A stretch of 6,198 bases of DNA, taken from contig WGSR01000094.1 of assembly GCA_014871545.1 (NCBI GenBank), positions 1 to 6,198 on the forward strand. The letters run 5' to 3'. Source of the stretch: Collinsella sp. (GTDB lineage Bacteria > Actinomycetota > Coriobacteriia > Coriobacteriales > Coriobacteriaceae). A model generated the notes under the pieces. The model saw only the letters and a list, made by a program, of their open reading frames with translations. It had not been told where the DNA came from and did no database searches. This document shows, in pieces, positions 5,512 to 6,198 of this stretch. A program made the translations under genes and the position numbers. How positions within the stretch are numbered: position 1 is the first letter of the stretch; the number at the start of each line of letters is the position of its first letter.

Positions 5512-5853
5512 ATGGATTACATCCGCGCAATCGAGCGTCAGCAGATCCGCGAGGACATTCCTCAGGTTCGCGTCGCCGACAACGTCAAGGTTCACTACCG
5601 CATTAAGGAAGGCGACCGCGAGCGCATCCAGGTCTTCCAGGGCGACGTCATCCGCATGGCCGGCGCCGGTGCCCGCGAGACCTTCACCGTCCGCAAGATG
5701 TCCTTCGGTGTCGGTGTTGAGCGTACCTTCCCGCTTCACAGCCCCAAGATCGCCAAGCTCGAGGTCGTTCGTCATGGTCGCGTCCGTCGCGCCAAGCTGT
5801 ACTACCTCCGCGACAAGGTGGGCAAGGCTGCTCGCATCCCCGAGAAGCGCTAA
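5512..5853 (+). CDS. rplS: 50S ribosomal protein L19
   Basis: L19 is a structural protein of the large ribosomal subunit, located at the 30S-50S interface. The product is 113 residues, the normal family length, and the family signature is intact: ETFTVRKMSFGVGVERTFPL (56-75), HSPKIAKLEVVRHGRVRRAK (76-95) and LYYLR (96-100). There is an early VRVADNVKVHYRIKEG strand region (19-34), and the tail is basic (KAARIPEKR). The start is the ATG preceded by AAGGAA with 6-base spacing. It has its own promoter and leader hairpin and ends in a strong terminator, so it is largely an independent unit. Codon use is strongly biased, as expected for a ribosomal protein. Having rnhB close downstream resembles other bacteria, where rplS and rnhB are near neighbours with a gene such as lepB or rbgA between them; no such gene is present here. 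Identification is certain. Confidence 0.99.
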   Translation: MDYIRAIERQQIREDIPQVRVADNVKVHYRIKEGDRERIQVFQGDVIRMAGAGARETFTVRKMSFGVGVERTFPLHSPKIAKLEVVRHGRVRRAKLYYLRDKVGKAARIPEKR

Positions 5854-5868
5854 GAAGATCGCAGCGTC

Positions 5869-5886
5869 TGTCCACTCGTTTGGACA
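5869..5886 (+). other. Accessory hairpin just upstream of the rplS terminator
   Basis: TGTCCA (5869-5874) and TGGACA (5881-5886) form a perfect 6-bp stem with a 6-base loop, one base before the terminator stem. The two would form tandem hairpins at the 3' end of the rplS mRNA and may protect it from exonucleases; that role is inference. Confidence 0.6.
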
Positions 5887-5887
5887 C

Positions 5888-5917
5888 AAGGGTCACCTTC
5901 GGGTGGCCCTTCTTTTT
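5888..5917 (+). terminator. rplS intrinsic terminator with UUCG loop
   Basis: AAGGGTCACC (5888-5897) pairs with GGTGGCCCTT (5902-5911) in a 10-bp stem with one G-U pair. It is closed by C(UUCG)G, an exceptionally stable tetraloop, and followed by CTTTTT. This is a canonical Rho-independent terminator 35 bases after rplS. The rnhB start is only 30 bases further on, so rnhB depends on readthrough or an unseen promoter. Confidence 0.95.
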
Positions 5918-5924
5918 ATCTGAT

Positions 5925-5940
5925 TTGCATGCAAGGAGGG
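5925..5940 (+). promoter_or_regulatory. Palindrome TTGCATGCAA fused to the rnhB ribosome binding site
   Basis: TTGCATGCAA (5925-5934) is a perfect 10-base palindrome whose last two bases begin the strong Shine-Dalgarno AAGGAGGG (5933-5940). GGAGG ends 7 bases before the ATG at 5947. The palindrome is made of the same TTGCA/TGCAA half-sites seen at the ppdK promoter. As RNA it is too tight to fold into a hairpin, so any role would be as a DNA site. Confidence 0.5.
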
Positions 5941-5946
5941 CCTGGT

Positions 5947-6198
5947 ATGGCCAACATGACGAGCTCGGTTTCGGCATCGCAGGTTGCCGGTGAGTTGGCG
6001 AGCGCCACGTTTGAGGAGATTCCCGCCCTCGTGGAGCATTATCGCGAGGACCCGCGCCAGCAGGTGATCAAGGCTTGCGAACGCGCCCTCAAACGCCATG
6101 CCAAAGAGCTTGCCGAGCGCGAGCGCGTCAATGACATGTACGAGCTTATGCATGAGCTTGGCGGCGATGGAGTGGGCGTTGGTGTCGACGAGGTGGGT
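5947..6198 (+). CDS. rnhB: Ribonuclease HII, N-terminal part (3' end outside window)
   Basis: RNase HII cuts RNA in RNA-DNA hybrids and starts removal of single ribonucleotides from the chromosome. The 84 visible residues end in GVGVDEVG. This is the start of the family motif G(I/V)DEVGRGPLAG; Asp81 and Glu82 would be the first two residues of the DEDD metal site. The preceding ~75 residues match the architecture of the extended RNase HII of Bacillus-type bacteria: a charged helical segment with EDPRQQV (34-40), then ALKRHAKELAERERVNDMYE. The ATG is supported by a strong Shine-Dalgarno sequence 7 bases upstream; the ATG at codon 4 is less well spaced. The gene sits 93 bases after rplS, beyond its terminator. 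The catalytic domain lies outside the window, so the call rests on one motif plus the extension and the rplS context. Confidence 0.88.
   Translation, partial: MANMTSSVSASQVAGELASATFEEIPALVEHYREDPRQQVIKACERALKRHAKELAERERVNDMYELMHELGGDGVGVGVDEVG

Noticed and set aside
5350..5889. A 179-codon reverse-strand open frame covering rplS and its promoter
   Set aside because: It runs through the rplS promoter, leader and ppdK terminator and is the mirror of a certain ribosomal protein gene; no protein family features are seen.
5893..6153. An 86-codon reverse-strand open frame opposite the start of rnhB
   Set aside because: It mirrors the rnhB reading frame, which has a strong ribosome binding site and ends in the RNase HII DEVG motif.

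Overview
This is a GC-rich stretch of bacterial chromosome. All five genes run on the + strand, and codons in the housekeeping genes mostly end in C or G. The PPDK and L19 proteins, the two-subunit type of glycyl-tRNA synthetase and the gene order glyS - PPDK regulator - ppdK suggest an anaerobic high-GC Gram-positive. Coriobacteriia (for example a Collinsella-like gut bacterium) is my best guess. That assignment is inference from protein character, not from a marker gene.

Layout: (1) 1-1341, the C-terminal two thirds of glyS (glycyl-tRNA synthetase beta chain), cut by the left edge. (2) 1376-2251, a DUF299-family ADP-dependent kinase/phosphorylase that regulates pyruvate phosphate dikinase, 34 bases after glyS and probably co-transcribed with it. 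(3) 2252-2550, a 299-base intergenic region with unusual structure: a candidate promoter overlapped by regularly spaced TGCA half-sites, a C-rich and G-poor leader with repeated TTTACC, a GC-rich stem, and a small GUAA-loop hairpin just before the ribosome binding site. (4) 2551-5301, full-length ppdK with a GTG start, followed by a 12-bp terminator stem. (5) 5302-5511, which holds that terminator, a good sigma-70-type promoter and a hairpin-bearing leader. (6) 5512-5853, rplS (ribosomal protein L19), closed by a textbook UUCG-loop terminator. (7) 5947-6198, the start of rnhB (RNase HII), cut by the right edge exactly at its first catalytic motif.

Two themes emerge. One is translation and genome upkeep (glyS, rplS, rnhB). 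The other is a compact metabolic switch: ppdK makes the reversible ATP + Pi + pyruvate / AMP + PPi + PEP step, and the gene just upstream encodes the enzyme expected to switch PPDK off and on at a threonine two residues before its catalytic histidine. Both residues are visible (Thr476, His478).

I see no clearly novel multi-gene system, mobile element, CRISPR array or RNA gene. The parts most worth a second look are non-coding: the ppdK upstream region, and near-identical GUAA-loop hairpins placed directly before the Shine-Dalgarno sequences of both the regulator and ppdK. Several long reverse-strand open frames, including one of 609 codons opposite ppdK, are judged to be shadows of GC-rich coding sequence.
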